Positions 42,298 to 50,330 of a DNA stretch of 64,000 nucleotides are shown piece by piece. Made by a program: the position numbers and the translations under genes. Position 1 is the first letter of the stretch. Each line of letters begins with the position of its first letter. The notes below the pieces were generated by a model that searched no databases, was not told where the DNA came from, and saw only the letters and a list, made by a program, of their open reading frames with translations. This stretch comes from Bacteroidales bacterium (GTDB taxonomy: Bacteria; Bacteroidota; Bacteroidia; Bacteroidales; UBA932), in NCBI GenBank assembly GCA_017544005.1, contig JAFYEZ010000040.1, forward strand, positions 1 to 64,000, in the 5' to 3' direction.

Positions 42298-43322
42298 TGA
42301 AGAAGCGCATACTCATCATCCTGGCTTTGATTCTCACGGTCCTCATGGGCTGCGAGCGGCGCGAGCTTGAGTATGGCAGCGCAGTGATCGATCTCAAGCT
42401 GAAGATTAACCTGAACGTTCGTGTCAACGGTAAGATCACGAACCTTCCGACGCCTGAGATGATGCGTGTAATGTTCTTCGATCCAAAGACTTACGAACTT
42501 GTCACCGAGAGCTACCTGCCGGCAGGCGGCGGCCGTATCTCCCTGCCTCCGGGAGACTACAAGTTCATTGGTTACAACTTCGATACCGAGGCAACCCTGC
42601 TGCGCAACGACCGCAACTACTACACCATTGAGGCGTACACCAACGAGGTCTCCGCAGCCATGAAGGCCAGCATCCTCTCCGCCATCCGCCAGGGCCGTTC
42701 CGAGGCCAAGACACCGGATGCCGATGCATGGGAGCTCGCCATCAAGAAGATTCAGGAGGGCGAGGTGATCTACGAGCCTGACCATCTGTTTGTCAGCCAC
42801 CAGGATATCACCGTCCTCAATACCACCGAAGAGCAGGTGATCGAGGCCGATGCCGAGACCATCGTCGAGACCTGGCACATTTCCGTGCGCATCAAGAATG
42901 AACAGTATCTCGCATCCGCACGCGCACTGCTCACCGGTCAGATTGCTTCCAACTTTATCGGTCTCCCCAAGGAAGAGGGCAAGACCAATACCGACGTCAC
43001 CCTGATGTTTGACATGACCGCAGGTACGGACGACGAGAAGAACGATGTTGTCGTGGGTACCTTCAATACCTTCGGCAAGAACCCGAACGTAGAAAGCCGC
43101 CTGTGGCTCACCATCATCATCAAGACGGTGGGCGGCGACTCCATCATCTGGCAGCGTGACATCACCGACGACTTCTATACGCCGGATGCCATCACGGACC
43201 AGGTGATCAACATTGTAGAAGAAATCACCATCCCGCCGCCTTCCACGCCGACCACCGGCAGCGGTGGCTTCCAACCCGGTGTGGACGACTGGGATGTCGA
43301 AAATGTCCCGATCAATATTTAA
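42297..43322 (+). CDS. DUF5119-like fimbrial lipoprotein (Mfa2/FimB-like anchor)
   Basis: 341 residues. Lipoprotein signal MKKRILIILALILTVLMGC (Cys19). It continues with ERRELEY and the strand VIDLKLKINLNVRV, then LPAGGGRISLPPGDYKFIGYNFDTEAT near 75-101, typical of DUF5119/FimB-type proteins that cap or anchor the shaft and limit its length. Residues about 225-290 resemble the end of such proteins (MFDMTAGTDDEKNDVVVGTF), with a Thr/Pro/Gly-rich tail. It probably ends pilus growth at the cell surface with the DUF3575 protein. It shares one base with the anchor gene; a 46-base AT-rich gap separates it from the first fimbrillin. Confidence 0.75.
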   Translation: MKKRILIILALILTVLMGCERRELEYGSAVIDLKLKINLNVRVNGKITNLPTPEMMRVMFFDPKTYELVTESYLPAGGGRISLPPGDYKFIGYNFDTEATLLRNDRNYYTIEAYTNEVSAAMKASILSAIRQGRSEAKTPDADAWELAIKKIQEGEVIYEPDHLFVSHQDITVLNTTEEQVIEADAETIVETWHISVRIKNEQYLASARALLTGQIASNFIGLPKEEGKTNTDVTLMFDMTAGTDDEKNDVVVGTFNTFGKNPNVESRLWLTIIIKTVGGDSIIWQRDITDDFYTPDAITDQVINIVEEITIPPPSTPTTGSGGFQPGVDDWDVENVPINI

Positions 43323-43368
43323 CGGAAATTAATAATTAATTATTAACCTTTATAAACAATCAAACATT

Positions 43369-44469
43369 ATGAAAACCAATCAATTGATTCTCGCAGTTGC
43401 AGCACTCGCAGTGTTCGCATCCTGCAGCAACGACAACCTCAAAGTCACTGAGACTGTCGACAACGAAATCGGCTTCAACACCGTGACTCGCATGGCTACC
43501 CGTGCAAACGACGCCATCATTACCGGTACCGCCTACGGCACCTACAACACCTTCCAGGTTTGGGGCTGGCAGTCCGAGGCTGCTGACTTCTCCGAGTTCG
43601 CAGACAACGATGCTTCCAACTTCATGACTAACCTGACCATTTCCTGGACCAAGGGTCGCGACAACTCCCGTGCAGAAGCATGGAGAAATGCTGAAAAGTA
43701 CTACTACTGGCCGTATACCGGCAAGATCAGCTTCCTTGCAATTCACCCGTCGACCGTCGCTCCTTCCACCACCGGTTGGGATGCTACCAACGACAAGCCG
43801 CAGGCAACCATCGCTGACTACACCATCGCTGCTGGTAACAAGACCACTGACCTGATGTTTGCAAACAACGCAGGCGTCCGCCGCGCAGATGCTCTCCCGA
43901 TGGTCTTCTCCCACGCTCTCTCGCAGATCCAGTTCCGCGTCAGAACGAACGATGACTACACCGCAGACGGTCTGGAATTCAAGGTTGAAAGCGTCAACAT
44001 CAACAACATCGACCTCTCCGGCGACGTTGCTTACGCAAACGATGCTATTACTTGGAGCGACAACGCAACCCAGACTGCAAACTGGGAGTACAAGGTTGCT
44101 ACCCAGGTTGTCAACTACCACGATGCTGATGCAGATGCTGACCTCTATGGCGAAGCAGTCGTGATGGTTCCCCAGCCGGCAAACGTTCTTGTGATCGATA
44201 CCCCCGCAGTGGGTACTCCTGGCGATCCGGGCTATGTGCCTGCTACCTATAGCGATGATGTTCAGACCACCCTTACCATTGGTTACACCATGAAGCAGGG
44301 CGACAACGCAGCCATCGCCGGTACCGTTACCGTTCCCGCTCCGCAGGAGTGGCAGGCTGGTAAGAGATATCTCTACACCCTCAACTTCAAGCTCAACGAA
44401 ATCACCTTCAACCCCTCCGTTACCGACTGGGTTGACGTAGCAGTTGCAACCATCAACATTCTTGACTAA
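43369..44469 (+). CDS. Fimbrillin-family lipoprotein 1
   Basis: 366 residues. Lipoprotein signal ending VFASCSNDN, then IGFNTVTRMATRANDAI, in which the TR sites resemble the Arg-protease cleavage point of type V pilins. The fimbrillin (Mfa-like) fold follows: YYYWPYTGKISFLAIHPS, LPMVFSHALSQIQFRVR near 178-194, and a final WQAGKRYLYTLNFKLNEITFNPSVTDW. After cleavage the lipoprotein would be donated to a neighbour by strand exchange to build the shaft. Together with the next two genes it shows strong codon bias (many GCA/GCT Ala and AAC Asn codons), so these three are probably the major shaft subunits. Confidence 0.88.
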   Translation: MKTNQLILAVAALAVFASCSNDNLKVTETVDNEIGFNTVTRMATRANDAIITGTAYGTYNTFQVWGWQSEAADFSEFADNDASNFMTNLTISWTKGRDNSRAEAWRNAEKYYYWPYTGKISFLAIHPSTVAPSTTGWDATNDKPQATIADYTIAAGNKTTDLMFANNAGVRRADALPMVFSHALSQIQFRVRTNDDYTADGLEFKVESVNINNIDLSGDVAYANDAITWSDNATQTANWEYKVATQVVNYHDADADADLYGEAVVMVPQPANVLVIDTPAVGTPGDPGYVPATYSDDVQTTLTIGYTMKQGDNAAIAGTVTVPAPQEWQAGKRYLYTLNFKLNEITFNPSVTDWVDVAVATINILD

Positions 44470-44510
44470 CTCTAGAAAAAAAGTAACAAATCAATAAAAC
44501 ACAACGCATT

Positions 44511-45563
44511 ATGAAAAAGTTCTTCCTCCTCGCAGTTGCGGCAGTCGCAGTACTCGCCAGCTGCTCCAAGAACACGCTTGATCCCGCTTCCCAGAAGAAC
44601 CGGGAAATTAGCTTCAACACGGTTTCTGCACCGAGCACCAGAACTCCGCTTTCTGGTACTGTTTACAAAACGACCGATCCTACCTTCGGCGTCTTCTGCT
44701 ACGCACTGACTTCCGGTAAGACCTGGGCAGCTAACAGTAGCGACGGCCAGGCTTACATGAACAAAGTTGAGATCTCCTACAATGACACCGATAAGATCTG
44801 GGAGCCGGCGTCCACCTATTACTGGCCGCTCTCCGGTTCGCTCACCTTCACCGGTTTCTCCCCGTTCTCCGAGAATGCGAAAGTAGCTTATGATCCTGCA
44901 AACAAGGCACTGACCGTCACGAACTACGTGGCAGCCGCTACCACCGCAGCTCAGACCGACCTCATGTGGGCAAACACCCAGAAGGACCTCACCGACAACC
45001 AGTCTACCTATACGTCTGAAAGCGCAACCAGCACGCTGAAAGGTGTTAACATGGTCTTCCACCATGCTCTCTCCCAGGTGCTCTTCCATGTGAAGAAGGC
45101 TGCAGGTCTTGATGATTACACCATTACCGTGAATAGCATTACTTTCAATGCAATGTCCACCGGTACGCTGACCGTTACCGACGATACGCCCGTCTGGGGA
45201 GCAGCTACTACTGCTGAAGACTATGACAGCGAAGGTTCCGATGTCGTCGCGCCGAACAACTCTGCTGCATTCGCAGCGTTCGGTAATGCGAATATGATGG
45301 TCCCTCAGTCCCTGACCGCTGCCAACCCGCTGGTTGCCAACGACCAGAAGTTCAATATCACCTATTCTCTCGAGAAGAGTGGTGTGGACCTCGGCCAGAA
45401 GACCGTCACCGTTGCTCTCCGTACCGCTGACGTTGCTGCTTGGGAACAGAACAAGAAGTACAACTACAATATTGTTATCGACCTTAACAAGATCTACTTC
45501 AACCCTACGATGGTTGACTGGGTCGATGCTGATCCTCAACCCACTCAGATTACTGTTCAATAA
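44511..45563 (+). CDS. Fimbrillin-family lipoprotein 2
   Basis: 350 residues. Signal MKKFFLLAVAAVAVLASCSKN, then ISFNTVSAPSTRTPLSGTVY with a TR site. Fimbrillin landmarks are YYWPLSGSLTFTGFSPFSE, VNMVFHHALSQVLFHVKKA near 181-199, and the final EQNKKYNYNIVIDLNKIYFN before PTMVDWVDADPQPTQITVQ. Most similar in style to fimbrillin 1, with the same codon bias. The gaps to its neighbours are 41 and 30 bases, each with a short A-rich leader. Confidence 0.88.
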   Translation: MKKFFLLAVAAVAVLASCSKNTLDPASQKNREISFNTVSAPSTRTPLSGTVYKTTDPTFGVFCYALTSGKTWAANSSDGQAYMNKVEISYNDTDKIWEPASTYYWPLSGSLTFTGFSPFSENAKVAYDPANKALTVTNYVAAATTAAQTDLMWANTQKDLTDNQSTYTSESATSTLKGVNMVFHHALSQVLFHVKKAAGLDDYTITVNSITFNAMSTGTLTVTDDTPVWGAATTAEDYDSEGSDVVAPNNSAAFAAFGNANMMVPQSLTAANPLVANDQKFNITYSLEKSGVDLGQKTVTVALRTADVAAWEQNKKYNYNIVIDLNKIYFNPTMVDWVDADPQPTQITVQ

Positions 45564-45593
45564 CGCTAACACGACAAAACGATTATAATAGCT

Positions 45594-46706
45594 ATGAAGA
45601 AATTCCTTTTCCTTGCAGCTACCGCAGTGGTAGCATTGGCAGCTTGCTCCAAGAACGAAATCAATGTGGCAGCTCCCACTGAAATCGATTTTGCACCCAA
45701 CGCCCTCCAGACCAAGGCACTGATCCTTCCGGACGGCAACGCTGGCGAGCAGCTCGCTTTCCCGACCACCGAGACCTTCAATGTCTTTGCATTTGCTGAC
45801 CTCGACGGTGCCGGCAGCGACTACGCTACCAACTACACCACTCCGCTGATGGACGACGTAGAGATCTCTTTCCACCCGACCGCAACGGCAGGTGACTGGA
45901 AGGCTACCACGGGTACCTACCTCTGGCCGGCTACCGGTACGGTTGACTTCTATGCATACCACCCGGCAAGCATTACCGCTACCTTCGACACCACCGAAGA
46001 ACCCAAGGGTCTGAACCTCACCGGTATCAGCCTCGGTACGGTCGTGGGCAGCCAGGTTGACCCGGTTGTGGCATCCGTCCTCGCACAGGTCGCTGCTTCC
46101 AAGCCGAAGGTTGCGCTTGTCTTCAAGCACATCACCAGCCAGATCGCTGTCACCGCTTTCGACGCTACCGAGACCGCTTCCCTCAAGGGTAAGATCACCA
46201 TCGAGCGCGTTATCTTCAAGAACATGAAGACCAGCGGCGACTACCGTGAAGGTACCACTACCGGCAAGGGCCTCTGGAGCAATGTCAACACCAAGGCTGA
46301 CTTCACCTCCTTCTCCGGCAGCGAGGTTCTCGCAGAAACCGAGAACTACCTCTCCGCTGGTTCCTTCGCAGCTGCCATCGACAACAGCGCAGCTTTCGTC
46401 GTAATTCCTGAAAACATCGTCACCGGCACTGCAGCTGACCAGGTTATCGAGGTTAGCTACAGCATCGCATCTTACAGCATCAACGGCTTCGACTATCCCG
46501 CTACCCCGACCCAGACGGTTACCATTCCGCTCTACAACAAGGTTAGCGCCAACAAGCTGCAGAACGGCAAGCGCTATGTGTTCCACATCGGCATCTCGAT
46601 GGATGGTGCAAACAACGAAATCATGTTTGCTCCGGTCGTCGAGGGTTGGGATACCGAGGATATCAGCGGTATCACCATCGACGCTGTGAACGCTGCACTG
46701 CTCTAA
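45594..46706 (+). CDS. Fimbrillin-family lipoprotein 3
   Basis: 370 residues. Signal MKKFLFLAATAVVALAACSKN. The processing region reads APNALQTKALILPDG, with Lys where the others have Arg. Fold landmarks are YLWPATGTVDFYAYHPAS, VALVFKHITSQIAVTAFDA near 166-184, an insert with ENYLSAGSFAAAIDNSAAF, and the final QNGKRYVFHIGISMDGANNE. The last of the three codon-biased subunits; a hairpin lies in the 93-base gap after it. Confidence 0.87.
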   Translation: MKKFLFLAATAVVALAACSKNEINVAAPTEIDFAPNALQTKALILPDGNAGEQLAFPTTETFNVFAFADLDGAGSDYATNYTTPLMDDVEISFHPTATAGDWKATTGTYLWPATGTVDFYAYHPASITATFDTTEEPKGLNLTGISLGTVVGSQVDPVVASVLAQVAASKPKVALVFKHITSQIAVTAFDATETASLKGKITIERVIFKNMKTSGDYREGTTTGKGLWSNVNTKADFTSFSGSEVLAETENYLSAGSFAAAIDNSAAFVVIPENIVTGTAADQVIEVSYSIASYSINGFDYPATPTQTVTIPLYNKVSANKLQNGKRYVFHIGISMDGANNEIMFAPVVEGWDTEDISGITIDAVNAALL

Positions 46707-46745
46707 TGCCAGTGAGAATCGATTGTTTATAATATCAGTCTCCAT

Positions 46746-46773
46746 CCGGGCGGAGCAATCCGGCCCCGCCCGG
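46746..46773 (+). other. Intercistronic hairpin between major and minor subunits
   Basis: CCGGGCGG (46746-46753) pairs perfectly with CCGCCCGG (46766-46773) over a 12-base loop. No T-run follows, so it is more likely an RNA-stabilising or pausing element than a full terminator. Confidence 0.5.
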
Positions 46774-46799
46774 GGAAGAGACAAAAGAGACAATCATTA

Positions 46800-47855
46800 A
46801 TGCGTAGAAAACCGGTCATAATCCTGATTACCTTAGCGTTGGCATTTGCCTCCTGCTCGATGGGCACCCACGATTCCATTACCCGGGAAACGATGGTGTT
46901 CTCGGCCGTTGCATCGCATTCCAATGTCAAGGGAATCATCACGACAACAAACTACCCGGTGGACGTGCCGTTTATCGTTGAGGCGGTCCATTATCCGGAA
47001 GGCATTGCCCAATCCGCGGGCAGTTCCTACGTTTCGGATGAAACCATCTCATACGATGCCGTGCATGGCGTCTGGCGGCCCGAAGGGGATATCTTCTGGC
47101 CTGCCAACGGAGATGTCGTGTTCTATGCCGGTTCCCCCATCCTTCACCAGGTCCGCCTCACGGCCGACAAAGGTGTTGTAGCCGACTGGGAGATCAATAC
47201 CCTCGAAGATTCTCAGGTCGATCTTTGCGTGGCCAAGACCACGGAAAAATGCGAGGATCACCCGACGGTCGTACCTATTGTTTTCTCGCACGCGCTGTCG
47301 CAGGTTTGCTTCAAGGCAAGATGCCTGCAGAATTATTCCACGTCGCAGCGCGTTGACGACATGGTGCAGGCCGACGTCATCACGGTCATACTTGATTCGG
47401 TCAAGGTCACGGATGTCCTTTCCAAAGGTCATTTCACCCAGAGTCCTTTCGGCTGGGAAGTCGACCCCGTCCACACGGCCGGGTATACCGTTTACAGCAA
47501 TCCTCAAGGCCTTGAATTGCGTTGCGACCGCTACGACAATCCCGTGCTCAACTACCTCAATACCGTGCTGATGATTCCGCAGGTACTCTCCGGCGACGCC
47601 CGGATTGAAGAGTGGCACCACTGCGTGGTTCGCTCCAGCGTGACCAACGTAAACACCGGAGAAATCGTCTCCGACGTGACTTATCCGGTTTCCGGCCACA
47701 GCAGCATTCCCATCCGGCTCTGCGGCGAAAAATGGAATCCAGATTACAAATACACCTATCGCATCGCGGTCGGTCTGCAAAGCGAGAATACCGTCATTTC
47801 CCTGGCGGTGACAGACTGGACCGAGACGAAAGAAATTATTTTAGGCGACGAATGA
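46800..47855 (+). CDS. Fimbrillin-family lipoprotein 4 (minor subunit)
   Basis: 351 residues. Signal MRRKPVIILITLALAFASCSMG; the expected cleavage region reads ASHSNVKGIITTTNYPVD, without an obvious TR. Fimbrillin landmarks are IFWPANGDVVFYAGSPI, VPIVFSHALSQVCFKARCL near 157-175, CGEKWNPDYKYTYRIAVGLQ and the closing VTDWTETKEI. Codon use is less biased than in the three preceding genes, fitting a lower-level, minor subunit. Its stop overlaps the next ATG. Confidence 0.83.
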   Translation: MRRKPVIILITLALAFASCSMGTHDSITRETMVFSAVASHSNVKGIITTTNYPVDVPFIVEAVHYPEGIAQSAGSSYVSDETISYDAVHGVWRPEGDIFWPANGDVVFYAGSPILHQVRLTADKGVVADWEINTLEDSQVDLCVAKTTEKCEDHPTVVPIVFSHALSQVCFKARCLQNYSTSQRVDDMVQADVITVILDSVKVTDVLSKGHFTQSPFGWEVDPVHTAGYTVYSNPQGLELRCDRYDNPVLNYLNTVLMIPQVLSGDARIEEWHHCVVRSSVTNVNTGEIVSDVTYPVSGHSSIPIRLCGEKWNPDYKYTYRIAVGLQSENTVISLAVTDWTETKEIILGDE

Positions 47856-48856
47856 GAAAGAACGTAGCATACCTTGCCATCCTGGCGATCATGACGCTCC
47901 TTCCGGGGTGCACGAAGACGGAGATTACCTCCGGCTGCATCGCCTTTGCGCCCGTAGCTGCCAAGGCTACGCGTGCCATCATTCAGGATACGACCTATCC
48001 GGAAGGTGAATCGTTCCTCGTGAGCGCCTACCACAATGGCACCTCGGCCTACTTTGAAGGCCTTACCGCCACCTACTGGTCCACCGTTAACGGCACCAAA
48101 CTCTGGGAAACCTCGACCACGGAATACTGGCCCCTCGAGGGTTCTCTCGATTTTATTGCGTACAGCCCGGCAAGCGTCAATTCGACACAGGCCAGTGAAC
48201 GTGTCATCATCGATTCCGAAGACGGAGTCGTCGCCGAAGGCTATACCATACAGAACACTACACAGATGACGACCGATTTCTGCTATGCATCCGCTACGGT
48301 CGCCGACTGCGCTTCCCACCCCGAATCCGTTCCGCTCGCCTTCTCGCACGCCCTCTCGCAGGTTGTGTTCCGCGTCAAGGCGGCAGACTACTATAACGAC
48401 GCTCAGAAGGCCGTCTCCCTGACCCTCAAATCCCTGTCGCTGGGCGGCATCAACTCCGTAGGATCCTTCGCCGCCGGCACCTGGTCAGACCAGAGCACCG
48501 AGTACAGCTATCCGCTTTTCGGTGCCCCCTCCGCGCCGATCTCACTCACTTATGGCGAGGGCAACGTGCCCGACGTGATCGACATTTGCGCGTACCTCTA
48601 CGTTCCCCAGACCCTGGGGGCCAACGCTTCGATTACCGTTGGTTACAGCATTGTACAAACGGTAAATTCTAGTAACTTTACATTTGAAAATGCTCCGGTT
48701 ACCATCAAGCTCGGCGGCGCAGGCAGCGCCGTCACGCAGTGGCAACCCGGTAAAAAATATATCTACACCCTCAGCATCGGCCTGAACGACCTGATCACCT
48801 TCACCGTTACGGCGGATGACTGGACAAGTCACGAAGCGGGTGTTGTGGTTGAGTAA
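47852..48856 (+). CDS. Fimbrillin-family lipoprotein 5 (minor subunit)
   Basis: 334 residues from ATG at 47852 (MRKNVAYLAILAIMTLLPGC). The start overlaps the preceding stop (ATGA); a longer frame upstream runs through the previous gene. The processing region reads AAKATRAIIQD, with a TR site. Fimbrillin landmarks are YWPLEGSLDFIAYSPAS, VPLAFSHALSQVVFRVKAA near 154-172, and WQPGKKYIYTLSIGLNDLIT. Close in sequence to fimbrillin 4, so the pair probably arose by duplication. Confidence 0.84.
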   Translation: MRKNVAYLAILAIMTLLPGCTKTEITSGCIAFAPVAAKATRAIIQDTTYPEGESFLVSAYHNGTSAYFEGLTATYWSTVNGTKLWETSTTEYWPLEGSLDFIAYSPASVNSTQASERVIIDSEDGVVAEGYTIQNTTQMTTDFCYASATVADCASHPESVPLAFSHALSQVVFRVKAADYYNDAQKAVSLTLKSLSLGGINSVGSFAAGTWSDQSTEYSYPLFGAPSAPISLTYGEGNVPDVIDICAYLYVPQTLGANASITVGYSIVQTVNSSNFTFENAPVTIKLGGAGSAVTQWQPGKKYIYTLSIGLNDLITFTVTADDWTSHEAGVVVE

Positions 48857-48860
48857 GAAA

Positions 48861-50330
48861 ATGATGAGAAGAAGTATCCTATATCTGATGATTGTTGCCC
48901 TGGTGGCAGCCTCCTGCGAGAAGGTCCATTTCGCAGAAGGGACCATCTCCTTCTCCGCCGTGGATAACGGCACCCGCGCCCTGATGGACGATGCCGCACT
49001 CAAGACGGCCGGAAATAAGCTCAAGGTTTATGACCAGCTGACCGGCTTCTCCGGCACCGCCTCCTGGATGGGTGCGGACAACTACTATATCAACGATGAA
49101 ATCGTCTATGCGGGCAACCCGGTTTGGGATTTTACCTCCAACATGGCTTATCCCTGGACCACCGACGGCACGCATAAGTTCTTCTCCTGGCTCAGCTATG
49201 ATCAGTCCCTGGATATGACGGCGGCCAGCTTCTGCGGGGCTTCCTTCAATGCGGCTACGCAGGTTCTCTCGATTCCCCAGAAGGTGATGGACACCTCGAC
49301 GGCTCAGTTTGACTTCATGTATTCGGATGTGCTTACCGTTCCCGCGGAATCGCACACGGCCGGCACTCCGGTCAACCTCCCGTTGCATCATCTGTTCACG
49401 GCCCTGAATCTCCGCGTCCAGAACACCTCCGGCAACACGATCTATCTCAAGCGCGTCACGCTTGTGGGAATGAAGAACAAGCGCAGCGCCACGATCGATT
49501 TCTCATCGACAGAGGTTCAGGTGACCACGGCAGACTTCGATTCCGTCAATACGGTGCTCTTCCAGTCTGACAACGCCGAGGGTACGGTGTTCAACAACAA
49601 CCCGGACAGCTACTATCCGCTGACGGATTTCATCCTGATGTGGCCCCAGACCGCAGCGGAACTGGATACGAACGCCCGGCTGGTGGTGGATTACAGCGTC
49701 CTTTCAAACGAGGTGCTTTCGGACAACCTGTCGGCAAATGTGGTTCTGAGCAGACAGGTATCTTTGAGAAATATGGGTCTGGAGGCCGGTACAAAGTACA
49801 CGCTCTCGCTCCAGTTCAAGAAGAGTACCCTTGAGATTCAGTTGAAAGTGCTGCCTTGGGAGTATGAGGCTTACGACTGGAACTATGCCGATCACTCCAT
49901 TTCCGCCAGAAGCGGCGCCGGATTCAAGGACGGCGTGCTGGCCTTCTATCGTCAGAATCCCGGCACGGGAGAGTACTCGGTGGCGCCTACCACTGACGAG
50001 TGGTCTGCCAAGACGATGCGTTTTACCAGTCGCAGTGAGCAACTCAAGGGGCGTTTCTTCATTGAAGCACCGACCTCCGGCCGCTGGCAGGTGACGACGT
50101 ATCCGCTTTCCGCCGCCGAGTATTTCATCGTGGAACCCTCCTCCGGCGACATCGATGCGTTTACGGACGACGGCAAGGTAGAATTCACCGTCAAGGCTAA
50201 CCCGGACAGGACGCCTTCTTCTACCCAGACGCTCTTTTTCAATGTGGCCATCTTCTTTAACGGAGAATGGCACGATGCGAATTCTGAATTCAACCGGAAA
50301 AACATTAGACTAGTATTGGATGCGAACTAA
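48861..50330 (+). CDS. Fimbrillin-family lipoprotein 6 with an added C-terminal domain
   Basis: 489 residues from ATG at 48861 (lipoprotein signal ending VAASCEKV). TR site in AVDNGTRALMDDA. The fimbrillin part (to about 345) shows MAYPWTTDGTHKFFSWLSYD, LPLHHLFTALNLRVQN near 172-187, LEAGTKYTLSLQFKKS and WEYEAYDWNYADHS. About 140 more residues follow (SARSGAGFKDGVLAFYRQNP, GRWQVTTYPLSAAEYFIVEP, VAIFFNGEWHD), forming a beta-rich extra domain. The last 11 bases overlap the next gene. It may be an adaptor between shaft and tip. Confidence 0.8.
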   Translation: MMRRSILYLMIVALVAASCEKVHFAEGTISFSAVDNGTRALMDDAALKTAGNKLKVYDQLTGFSGTASWMGADNYYINDEIVYAGNPVWDFTSNMAYPWTTDGTHKFFSWLSYDQSLDMTAASFCGASFNAATQVLSIPQKVMDTSTAQFDFMYSDVLTVPAESHTAGTPVNLPLHHLFTALNLRVQNTSGNTIYLKRVTLVGMKNKRSATIDFSSTEVQVTTADFDSVNTVLFQSDNAEGTVFNNNPDSYYPLTDFILMWPQTAAELDTNARLVVDYSVLSNEVLSDNLSANVVLSRQVSLRNMGLEAGTKYTLSLQFKKSTLEIQLKVLPWEYEAYDWNYADHSISARSGAGFKDGVLAFYRQNPGTGEYSVAPTTDEWSAKTMRFTSRSEQLKGRFFIEAPTSGRWQVTTYPLSAAEYFIVEPSSGDIDAFTDDGKVEFTVKANPDRTPSSTQTLFFNVAIFFNGEWHDANSEFNRKNIRLVLDAN

